A DNA stretch of 16,298 bases from UBA1258 sp963643225 (lineage in GTDB: Bacteria > Bacillota > Clostridia > Lachnospirales > Lachnospiraceae), in assembly GCA_963643225.1 (NCBI GenBank), contig CAVIIX010000032.1, positions 1-16,298 of the forward strand, given 5' to 3'. This document shows positions 1-5,639 of the stretch, one piece after another (position 1 is the stretch's first letter; each line of letters begins with the position of its first letter). The translations under genes were made by a program, and so were the position numbers. The notes beneath the pieces are model-generated. The model searched no databases. It saw nothing but the letters and a program-made list of their open reading frames with translations, and had not been told where the DNA came from.

Positions 1-57
1 AAAGCTTAGAAAAGAACTGGAATAAAAGGACTTACACAATTTACTTGACAAAGTCTT
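1..57. mobile_element. Possible terminal end of an IS256-family insertion sequence
   Basis: The bases that replace the expected parA P-loop read, on the minus strand, GACTTTGTCAAG followed by AATTGTGTAAGTCC. From memory this resembles the terminal inverted repeats of IS256/mutator-type elements, which carry a GTC near the tip and an AATTGTGTAA segment inside. No transposase is visible because the window ends here, and neither the second inverted repeat nor a target duplication can be seen. The outer boundary is placed near position 57 only because parA similarity stops there. Confidence 0.3.
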
Positions 58-81
58 TGACACTGCAATTACTTTACACAT
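1..81 (-). pseudogene. Truncated start of a mobile-element parA-like gene, cut by the window edge
   Basis: A good ribosome binding site (AAAGGAGG) precedes an ATG at 81, 14 bases after the stop of the upstream parB-like gene. The first eight codons read MCKVIAVS, the typical opening of ParA/Soj ATPases, which continue NQKGGVGKTT. Here the reading instead continues KTLSSKLCKSF, with no P-loop in this frame or the other two, although the frame stays open to position 1. I infer a parA broken after about codon 8, probably by an insertion sequence. A different short gene that only resembles ParA at its start remains possible, because just 27 residues are visible. Confidence 0.45.
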
Positions 82-95
82 AGCTTTCTCCTCCT

Positions 96-959
96 TTAAA
101 ACCAATTGCTATCTCTCCAAGTTTTCAAAATATCCAATATTTCTCTACGCATCTGCTCTGATGTATAGGACTTTGGAAAAAAGGTATAGAGCTGCTCATT
201 CTTAAAAACCACTCTATCTATTTCCTTTTGCTTTACCTCACCTAAAATATCTTCAGCCACCTGCTTAGATAACTTATTTTCATTACCCAGCTGCTTTAGT
301 CTAAGTGCATGGGATAATGATGGTGTACATAAAGAGAAATCCATTGCCTCTAGGACCTTTCGTTGATCCTCCTCTTTTAAATAGGCCAGCTCCACAGCCG
401 GAGTAAATCCCATCAAGCCTTCATCTACTCTGTCCATCAGCTCTGGAATGAGTTCCGTAATCTTGATATAGCGCTGGACCTGCTTTGGACTATCCCCTGT
501 TTCCTCACTAATTATCTCCAAACCATTCTTTTTAGAAATTTGGTCAATTTGGCCTTCTTTCTTTCGACCAACCTTCTTTTTCAAAACATCATATTTCATC
601 TTGTAGGCATGGGCCTTTTCACTTGGAAGGATACGCTCCCTTTGCAGATTAGAATCCACCATCTCCACAATGGCTTGCTCATCTGTCATATACCGTATGA
701 GTGTTGGTACTTTTCTGTAACCCAACTTTTCAGCGGCGAACCTTCTCCTGTGTCCAGAAATTATTTCGTAGTAGCCTTCTTTCCTTGGCCTCACCACTAG
801 GGGTGTGATAATTCCGTATCTCTTAATACTGTCCTGCAGCTCCTTCATCTGCCTATCCATGTTTACCTGAAATGGATGATTTTCAAATGTCCTTAGTCGC
901 TCCAGCTCAATCTCTACAACTTTTTCATCCAGATCATCCTGCTCTAATACTTTTGCCAT
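96..959 (-). CDS. ParB/RepB/Spo0J-family partition protein of a mobile element
   Basis: This is a ParB-type DNA-binding CTPase of 287 residues, likely used to stabilise or segregate an integrated or extrachromosomal element. The N-terminal ParB domain (about residues 15-115) has the nucleotide-binding GHRRRFAAEKLG motif (69-80) and the NLQRERILPSEKAHAY segment (104-119). A helix-turn-helix follows around 143-172 (SEETGDSPKQVQRYIKI). I place the start at the ATG at 959, because GGAGG lies five bases upstream; a TTG at 980 would add seven residues but has no better binding site. The protein diverges strongly from the chromosomal ParB at 5640-6527. It lacks that protein's MAARGLGKGL N-terminus and has a longer lysine-rich linker (127-146). 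The gene is also visibly richer in GC than the chromosomal genes (28 of 60 bases at 421-480). With the parA-like start downstream it forms a typical ICE/plasmid partition pair, in inverted parB-parA order. Confidence 0.85.
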   Translation of the reverse strand: MAKVLEQDDLDEKVVEIELERLRTFENHPFQVNMDRQMKELQDSIKRYGIITPLVVRPRKEGYYEIISGHRRRFAAEKLGYRKVPTLIRYMTDEQAIVEMVDSNLQRERILPSEKAHAYKMKYDVLKKKVGRKKEGQIDQISKKNGLEIISEETGDSPKQVQRYIKITELIPELMDRVDEGLMGFTPAVELAYLKEEDQRKVLEAMDFSLCTPSLSHALRLKQLGNENKLSKQVAEDILGEVKQKEIDRVVFKNEQLYTFFPKSYTSEQMRREILDILKTWRDSNWF

Positions 960-988
960 AGGCACCTCCTTTTCCTCCAAACTCTAAT

Positions 989-1012
989 TAAGTGTGCGTT
1001 TACGCACACTTA
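989..1012. promoter_or_regulatory. Perfect palindrome in the leader of the mobile parB (candidate operator or ParB site)
   Basis: TAAGTGTGCGT and ACGCACACTTA form an 11-bp perfect inverted repeat separated by TT. It ends about 30 bases upstream of the parB start codon. Its short spacer and lack of a T-tract argue against a terminator. Position and symmetry suit an operator for autoregulation of the partition operon or a centromere-type ParB binding site. No function can be proved from sequence. Confidence 0.45.
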
Positions 1013-1078
1013 CGCGCCCGAGCGGTATGCAAAAGCATAAATTTCCTTACCGCGAGGTGCGCATCCTTAGCGGAGCGT

Positions 1079-1120
1079 TTTTCTTTATAGGAAATTCGAA
1101 GAAATTTCCTATAAAGAAAA
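1079..1120. repeat. Long perfect AT-rich inverted repeat
   Basis: An 18-bp perfect inverted repeat (1079-1096 and 1103-1120) encloses the 6-base loop CGAAGA. On the minus strand it lies immediately after the terminator hairpin at 1121-1155, so the two structures are stacked head to tail. The arms carry TTTTCTTTATAGG-type sequence, so part of this repeat also supplies the T-tract of that terminator. It may be part of a REP-like element, a secondary terminator or a replication structure. Confidence 0.5.
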
Positions 1121-1155
1121 GCGTCCAGACTAGATTGTTAATCTAATCTGAACGC
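1117..1155 (-). terminator. Intrinsic terminator upstream of the mobile parB
   Basis: On the minus strand the arms at 1140-1155 and 1121-1136 form a 16-bp RNA stem with two G-U pairs and the 3-base loop AAC. TTTTCTTTAT follows directly. The wobbles pair only in the minus-strand transcript; read on the plus strand they are C-A mismatches, which supports the assigned direction. It would block transcription entering the parB operon from the tRNA side. Confidence 0.6.
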
Positions 1156-1255
1156 ATGCATTCAGGCCTATAATGATTAGGCAGAGATATTTATCTTGCT
1201 GTCACTAACATACATTGACAAGGCTTTACCTATAGTTATTACTAACTTTTCCTTA

Positions 1256-1341
1256 CTGTTAGCAATTCTCCTAATTTTTTGCTGTTAGAAAATCTCAGTT
1301 TCTGTTAGCAGATATTCCATAATCACAGCTATCTGTTAGCA
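1256..1341. repeat. Four direct repeats of CTGTTAG (iteron-like cluster)
   Basis: CTGTTAGCA occurs at 1256-1264, 1302-1310 and 1333-1341, and CTGTTAGAA at 1282-1290, all in the same orientation. Start-to-start distances are 26, 20 and 31 bases. Directly repeated short motifs next to a partition operon and a tRNA attachment candidate could be binding sites for a replication initiator, for the arm-binding domain of an integrase or excisionase, or for ParB. The spacing is irregular, which is less typical of plasmid iterons than of integrase arm sites. Confidence 0.5.
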
Positions 1342-1346
1342 ACTGC

Positions 1347-1416
1347 GGAAAACACGCTTTGCGAGTTTTCCTCGTTATCGCGGTGCTCCTCAAATGCTCG
1401 TGCAAGCACGGCATTT
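1347..1416. repeat. Pair of hairpins forming a REP-like structured segment
   Basis: Two inverted repeats lie close together. At 1347-1371, GGAAAAC and CGC pair with GCG and GTTTTCC around a TTT loop with one A-A mismatch. At 1392-1416, AAATGC and CGTGC pair with GCACG and GCATTT around AA with one bulged T. The linker TCGTTATCGCGGTGCTCC resembles TTACCGCGAGGTGCGCATCC at about 1048-1067. No open reading frame with a plausible start covers the segment, and its function is unknown. Confidence 0.4.
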
Positions 1417-1432
1417 TCATCGCTACTCGCGT

Positions 1433-1468
1433 AAAAAAAAGTGGTAATGACATTTCTATCATTACCAC
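1433..1468 (-). terminator. Intrinsic terminator of the tRNA-Arg gene
   Basis: Ten-base arms GTGGTAATGA (1441-1450) and TCATTACCAC (1459-1468) pair perfectly around an 8-base loop. On the minus strand the hairpin is followed by eight T residues (1433-1440). It begins ten bases after the tRNA 3' end, so it ends the single-gene tRNA transcript and insulates the element to its left. Confidence 0.85.
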
Positions 1469-1477
1469 GTAAACACA

Positions 1478-1549
1478 CGTTCCCTGCGGGAATCGAACCC
1501 ACAACTACAGCTTAGGAGGCTATTGTTATATCCATTTAACTAAGGGAAC
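1478..1549 (-). tRNA. tRNA-Arg, anticodon CCU
   Basis: The minus strand folds into a 72-nt cloverleaf. The acceptor stem GTTCCCT/AGGGAAC carries discriminator G at 1478, the D stem is GTTA/TAAC, the anticodon loop is CTCCTAA, and the T arm is GTGGG-TTCGATT-CCCGC. The anticodon CCU decodes AGG. The CCA end is not encoded, as the next bases are TGT. Its 3' end faces the accessory region to the left. tRNA-Arg(CCU) genes are common integration targets for mobile elements, so the T-arm and acceptor sequence is a candidate attachment core, although the matching second copy would lie outside the window. A decayed copy lies about 180 bases upstream. Confidence 0.93.
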
Positions 1550-1821
1550 AAATGCCGTATTTTCGGGCTTTCCGGGACTTTTTCCTGCTGCCCTTACGGC
1601 TATCATATTTATGTATCCAATCACTTTCGTGATGAACTATCTTGTGTGTTGTCTCTCAATATTGACTCATTTTTGATGCAATATTTGAAATCCAGGTGAA
1701 CCATTTGGGTTCTACTTAGCTTTGCCTTAGGAGACTATTGTTATATCAATTTAATTATAAGAGCTTTTATGTATATCCGTTTCAGGCATGTCAAAATTCG
1801 CTAGTGACAGCCCAGCCTTCG
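1550..1821. other. Intergenic region between tRNA-Arg and the DUF3881 gene
   Basis: No open reading frame with a start and binding site was found in these 272 bases. A TATGAT that could be a -10 element for the tRNA lies at 1602-1607 on the minus strand, but no convincing -35 accompanies it. Small inverted repeats occur (ATCAC/GTGAT at 1620-1633; GAACC/GGTTC near 1698-1712). I see no clear intrinsic terminator after the DUF3881 stop. The only notable content is the tRNA remnant at 1726-1764. Confidence 0.6.
1726..1764 (-). pseudogene. Decayed 5' half of a tRNA-Arg(CCU) gene
   Basis: These 39 bases match 1511-1549 of the intact tRNA-Arg without gaps at 32 of 39 positions. They cover the acceptor 5' strand, D arm and anticodon loop CTCCTAA. 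The acceptor strand is mutated (GCTCTTA instead of GTTCCCT), similarity stops just past the anticodon arm, and the T arm is missing, so it cannot fold into a tRNA. Breakage near the anticodon loop is compatible either with an old tandem duplication that decayed or with a scar of recombination at the anticodon arm. Confidence 0.7.
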
Positions 1822-2727
1822 CTATAGCTTAGATGAGTTTGATTTCTCTGACTTAGTTAAAAATCCTTGAAGCCAGATATTTCCTTTAAATCTGCGTCCC
1901 ACCTCAGGTTCACCAATCAAATCTATCTTATTGATGCAGATATCTATATGAATACCGTTACAAATAAGACCTAACTGATATACTTCTTCACCGGAGTAGA
2001 AATTTGTAACAATTTCAACTGAATTAATCTCTGCTAAAATTCCATACTGATCGCACTCTACCCCGTAAGGCATAAAATATGTATCAACGATTGTATAAAC
2101 ATCACTTTCTTTTAATTTTCTTGAAATAGTGGAATATACATCAATGTCGTCTAAGGTTAATGATTCAATTGCTTCCTCATCACCCTGTCTGGCAGCCTCT
2201 ATAAGCTGATTTCTGTTTATACCTCTTTTTGCAGGCTTTTTCTTTAAAAGCTCCGTTTTAGCAAGAGGCATCATTATCATACCACAATCTGAAAGTCCGG
2301 ACAAATACAAGGAGGCTGTTTTTAAAAAGTCCAGCCCTCCTAATGTGTTTATAAAATAATCAATTCGATTCTGAAGATAATAAATAATTGAAATACTTAC
2401 TTTATTATCTTCACACACTCCCGCATAGGAAGAATTAATCGCCATTCTTTCTATACTTGAACATTCATTACTGCTTATTCTGCTGCCCAGCATGTATGGA
2501 AAACAATATTCCATGGAAAATTCGTCCATAGAATCAAAATCCCCACATACTTTAAGACCCATATTTTTACCGAATTCATAACTGTAATCTGCATACATAA
2601 TTTCATCAACCGGATTTATGCTGCATTTACAGTCTGTATATTCTTTTATTGTTTTTTCTGTTATTTTTTTAAGGTCTTCACGGCTTTTTATCTGTGAAAA
2701 GCCGATTGCACGTAAATACTTATGCAC
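1822..2727 (-). CDS. DUF3881-family protein of unknown function
   Basis: The 301-residue product opens MHKYLRAIGFSQI, which I recognise as the start of the DUF3881 family found in Lachnospiraceae and related clostridia; no biochemical role is known to me. It has no membrane segment or signal peptide and appears cytoplasmic and acidic. A stretch near residues 176-195 (NQLIEAARQGDEEAIESL) looks like a short helical repeat typical of interaction modules, and the rest has no motif I can assign. The start is GTG at 2727, because AAAGGAG lies eight bases upstream and the family N-terminus begins there. It follows serS by 17 bases and is probably the last gene of the parA-parB-serS transcript. Confidence 0.75.
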   Translation of the reverse strand: MHKYLRAIGFSQIKSREDLKKITEKTIKEYTDCKCSINPVDEIMYADYSYEFGKNMGLKVCGDFDSMDEFSMEYCFPYMLGSRISSNECSSIERMAINSSYAGVCEDNKVSISIIYYLQNRIDYFINTLGGLDFLKTASLYLSGLSDCGMIMMPLAKTELLKKKPAKRGINRNQLIEAARQGDEEAIESLTLDDIDVYSTISRKLKESDVYTIVDTYFMPYGVECDQYGILAEINSVEIVTNFYSGEEVYQLGLICNGIHIDICINKIDLIGEPEVGRRFKGNIWLQGFLTKSEKSNSSKL

Positions 2728-2744
2728 CTTAACTGCTCCTTTAA

Positions 2745-4025
2745 TTATTTAAGAACAGTTTTTCCTCCCATATAAGGCTGTAAAACTTCTGGAATTGTAA
2801 CTGAACCGTCAGCCTGTAAATGATTTTCCAAAAATGCAATAAGCATTCTGGGGGGAGCAACTACTGTATTATTTAAGGTATGAGCAAAATATTTGTTGCC
2901 ATCCTTATCTTTTATTCTGATTTTAAGTCTTCTGGCCTGAGCATCACCCAAGTTAGAGCATGAACCAACTTCAAAATACTTCTTCTGTCTTGGAGACCAT
3001 GCTTCTACGTCGAAAGATTTAACCTTTAAATCTGCAAGGTCGCCTGAACAGCATTCAAGTGTACGAACTGGAATATCCATGGAACGGAATAAATCTACTG
3101 TGTTCTGCCATAATTTATTAAACCACTCAGCTGAATCTTCAGGCTTACATACAACAATCATTTCCTGCTTTTCAAACTGGTGAATTCTGTATACGCCTCT
3201 TTCTTCAATACCGTGAGCACCCTTTTCCTTTCTGAAGCAGGGTGAATAGCTGGTAAGCGTTAAAGGTAACTGCTCTTCAGGTGTAATTGTATCGATAAAT
3301 TTACCAATCATGGAGTGTTCGGAAGTACCTATAAGATAAAGGTCTTCACCTTCAATCTTGTACATCATGGCATCCATTTCAGCAAAACTCATAACGCCCG
3401 TAACAACGTTTGATCTGATCATGAAAGGAGGAACACAATAAGTAAAGCCTCTGTCAATCATGAAATCTCTTGCATATGCTATAACTGCGGAATGAAGTCT
3501 TGCAATGTCGCCCATTAAATAATAAAATCCGTTGCCGGCAACTCTGCCTGCAGCATCAATATCGATGCCGTTAAAGCGTTCCATAATTTCTGTATGATAA
3601 GGAATCTCATAATCTGGAACAAAGGGCTCTCCGTATTTTGTAACTTCTACGTTTTCTGAATCATCCTTACCGATAGGAACTGAAGGATCGATTATATTAG
3701 GAATAACCATCATAATTTTGGTGGTCTTCTCTTCAAGTTCTTTCTGCTTGGCTTCAAGCTCGGTAAGCTTGGCTGCATTTTCAGCAACTTTTTTCTTTAC
3801 TTCTTCTGCTTCTTCTTTTTTACCCTGGGCCATTAAAGCACCGATTTCCTTGGAAATCTTGTTTTTCTCTGCCTTTATGTTATCAGCTTCCTGCTGAGTT
3901 TTTCTTCTTTCCTCGTCTAAGGCGATAACTTCATCAACTAAAGGAAGCTTTTCGTCCTGAAATTTTTTCCGGATGTTTTCTTTTACAGCTTCCGGATTTT
4001 CGCGTAAAAATTTGATGTCTATCAT
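2745..4025 (-). CDS. serS: Seryl-tRNA synthetase
   Basis: This cytoplasmic class II synthetase charges tRNA-Ser with serine. Its 426 residues match the family length. Residues about 28-110 form the long antiparallel coiled-coil arm that grips the tRNA variable loop, rich in Lys, Glu and Gln. The catalytic core carries LIGTSEHSMIG, motif 2 (CFRKEKGAHGIEERGVYRIHQF) and motif 3 (NNTVVAPPRMLIAFLENH). These differ from the textbook TAE, EAGSAGRDTRG and NGSGLAVGR sequences, but I recognise this divergent clade as the housekeeping SerRS of Lachnospiraceae. The ATG at 4025 follows GGAG by eight bases. No T-box leader is present: the gene starts 16 bases after the HD-domain gene and must be co-transcribed with the parAB module. 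Confidence 0.95.
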   Translation of the reverse strand: MIDIKFLRENPEAVKENIRKKFQDEKLPLVDEVIALDEERRKTQQEADNIKAEKNKISKEIGALMAQGKKEEAEEVKKKVAENAAKLTELEAKQKELEEKTTKIMMVIPNIIDPSVPIGKDDSENVEVTKYGEPFVPDYEIPYHTEIMERFNGIDIDAAGRVAGNGFYYLMGDIARLHSAVIAYARDFMIDRGFTYCVPPFMIRSNVVTGVMSFAEMDAMMYKIEGEDLYLIGTSEHSMIGKFIDTITPEEQLPLTLTSYSPCFRKEKGAHGIEERGVYRIHQFEKQEMIVVCKPEDSAEWFNKLWQNTVDLFRSMDIPVRTLECCSGDLADLKVKSFDVEAWSPRQKKYFEVGSCSNLGDAQARRLKIRIKDKDGNKYFAHTLNNTVVAPPRMLIAFLENHLQADGSVTIPEVLQPYMGGKTVLK

Positions 4026-4041
4026 GATGTAGACTCCTTTC

Positions 4042-5094
4042 CTACATTAAAACTTTTTCTATGTAAACATTACGAACCTCTAGAAGGTCGCAGATTACTT
4101 CTTCATCAATGGTTTTACCTTCAGCATCTTTAATGATTCTCAATATAGGTCTTTCAGGAAATTGTCTGTTCTGGCGTAAAACCATAGCCATTTCTTTTGT
4201 ATTTAATACAACAATTGTACCAGAAGGATAAACCGCAGTAAAATCGAGTAAAGTATTAACTATTTCTTCATCGAAATATACGTTTTTTGATATCTTCATA
4301 AATTCAACGGCTTCATAAACTCTTGCACGATTGCAACCGATACCGCATATCATTTCATCGAAGGTATCACATACCTGTAAAATCTGAGATTCCGCTTCAA
4401 TGTCCTTTACGTGTAAAGGATAACCGCTTCCGTCTTTTCTCTCATGATGCTGTAAAATCATGGTTTTTGCTCTTGAAGAAATCCAGGATTCCTTTTCAAG
4501 AGAAGAATAAGCGTAAGCCGGATGCTTTCTATATTCATTTAACCTCTTTTCGTCTAAATCACTTAATAACTGATTGGCATAGTTAAAGTCTAAATATCTT
4601 AAACCGATATCGTGAAACAAGCTGGCAACACCGATATCGTGAATAACCCCATTATCAATCTTTAATTTGATTGCTACTAATACAGCTAAAGAACATACAC
4701 TGATACAATGCTCATAAATATCAGCACTTCTCTCACGTATATCATAAATTTGCTCAACAAGTTCATCGTTTGAAAGGATGTTTGAGATTATACCATCGGC
4801 AGTCTTACTTAATTCTTCTAGCCCTGTATTATCATTATATATATGTCGCTCCATTACGGAACGCACCTTCTCTTTAAACAGATCCTCTACTTCTTCACGT
4901 AAAATAACAACCTGAGCCGGACTTAATTTTGCATCCTCAATAAACACCTCCGTAATGCCAAGCTGTAACAGCTTCGGTACATATTCCTGTTTAAGGATAG
5001 TTCCAGCTGCAAGTAATTCCTGATAGTTAGTTGTCATTATAGGACGAGCAAGTTTCTCATTTCCTTTAATTTCACTGACCTTGCATAATTTCAT
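4042..5094 (-). CDS. HD-GYP-like phosphohydrolase domain protein
   Basis: The product has 350 residues and no membrane segment. Its C-terminal half is an HD-GYP-type domain: EHCISV (128-133), HDIG (161-164), HP (191-192), HHERKDGSGYP (216-226) and VCDTFDEM (241-248). HD-GYP proteins commonly hydrolyse cyclic di-GMP using a metal centre built from these His and Asp residues. The metal ligands and the GYP loop look intact, but the Lys normally following HDIG is Leu-165 and the usual RxYR after the DxFD motif is not evident. Activity is therefore uncertain and a degenerate sensor role is possible. The N-terminal part (1-110) resembles the small domain often preceding clostridial HD-GYP domains (LARPIM, AGTILKQEYVPKLLQLGI). 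The ATG at 5094 follows GGGGAG. It lies 25 bases after the DUF4446 gene, within the parAB-serS run. Confidence 0.85.
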   Translation of the reverse strand: MKLCKVSEIKGNEKLARPIMTTNYQELLAAGTILKQEYVPKLLQLGITEVFIEDAKLSPAQVVILREEVEDLFKEKVRSVMERHIYNDNTGLEELSKTADGIISNILSNDELVEQIYDIRERSADIYEHCISVCSLAVLVAIKLKIDNGVIHDIGVASLFHDIGLRYLDFNYANQLLSDLDEKRLNEYRKHPAYAYSSLEKESWISSRAKTMILQHHERKDGSGYPLHVKDIEAESQILQVCDTFDEMICGIGCNRARVYEAVEFMKISKNVYFDEEIVNTLLDFTAVYPSGTIVVLNTKEMAMVLRQNRQFPERPILRIIKDAEGKTIDEEVICDLLEVRNVYIEKVLM

Positions 5095-5119
5095 GTGGTT
5101 TCACTCCCCTGTCTTCACA

Positions 5120-5629
5120 TTAATTCTGCATTGCAATACTTAAAGCCTTTTTCTCCTCTTCTCCAAGCTGAAGATTGCAAAGGCCGTTCTTTATTTCTTT
5201 TGAATAGGTATAGCAGCCATCTGTTCCGTGAACGGAATTAATTATATATCCGTTATTTTTTTCGTCAAGCATAGCCAGCGAAAAACTTAACTTTCCACCC
5301 ATTTGAGAAAAAGCATCATACTTTACAAGGCCAACCCTTTGAAAGGCTGTTTCCATTTTTCTGTAAAGAACTCTTATATCTCTACGGTTTTTATCTGCTT
5401 GGTCTCTTAAAGCAGCATTTTCTTTAAAGAGACTGCCTATTTCATTTTCAAGACTTCCTGCATCCCTGCCCTGTGAAAAGCGGTTGTAACGCTTCTTTAA
5501 TTTACTCAACTCCACAATAAGCACTATGCAGATTACAATTACAACAAATAAAATCCCTGCAAGTATTACAAGGAGAAGGCCCATGTCCACATTGCCAAGT
5601 CCCATGTTGCTTAAAAAATTTCCTACCAT
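5120..5629 (-). CDS. DUF4446-family membrane-anchored protein
   Basis: This 169-residue protein has one N-terminal transmembrane helix (about 16-41, MGLLLVILAGILFVV and onward). A basic, probably coiled-coil region follows (42-92). The C-terminal domain (93-165: AFQRVGLVKYDAFSQMGGKLS, HGTDGCYTYSKEI) matches what I know of DUF4446. The family is regularly encoded beside chromosomal parA/parB in clostridia, but its function is unknown; a membrane link to chromosome segregation is only inference from context. The start is ATG at 5629, ten bases after the parB stop, with a weak GGGG-type binding site overlapping that stop. This suggests translational coupling. Confidence 0.85.
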   Translation of the reverse strand: MVGNFLSNMGLGNVDMGLLLVILAGILFVVIVICIVLIVELSKLKKRYNRFSQGRDAGSLENEIGSLFKENAALRDQADKNRRDIRVLYRKMETAFQRVGLVKYDAFSQMGGKLSFSLAMLDEKNNGYIINSVHGTDGCYTYSKEIKNGLCNLQLGEEEKKALSIAMQN

Positions 5630-5639
5630 ACAGATACCC

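Noticed and set aside
540..800. Plus-strand 86-residue reading frame opposite the mobile parB
   Set aside because: It lies entirely antisense to a gene with clear ParB motifs, and no domain or binding site was seen.
960..980. TTG start extending the mobile ParB by seven residues (MEEKEVP)
   Set aside because: The extension is made from the AAAAGGAGG binding site of the ATG at 959, which is better placed.
1215..1242. Possible plus-strand promoter TTGACA with TATTAC at 16-base spacing
   Set aside because: The -10 is weak, no plus-strand gene follows, and the region leads into the repeats and the opposing tRNA.
1256..1341. CRISPR array
   Set aside because: The repeated unit is only 7-9 bases with irregular 11-22 base gaps, far too short for CRISPR repeats and spacers.
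1295..1504. Minus-strand 69-residue reading frame starting MWVRFPQGT
   Set aside because: Its start lies inside the tRNA-Arg T arm and it runs through the tRNA terminator and hairpins. It has no ribosome binding site and no protein-like composition.
2745..4025. SerS as a specialised antibiotic-resistance or accessory synthetase because of unusual motifs 2 and 3
   Set aside because: The same divergent motifs are, to my knowledge, normal in the housekeeping SerRS of Lachnospiraceae, and the context is a core operon.
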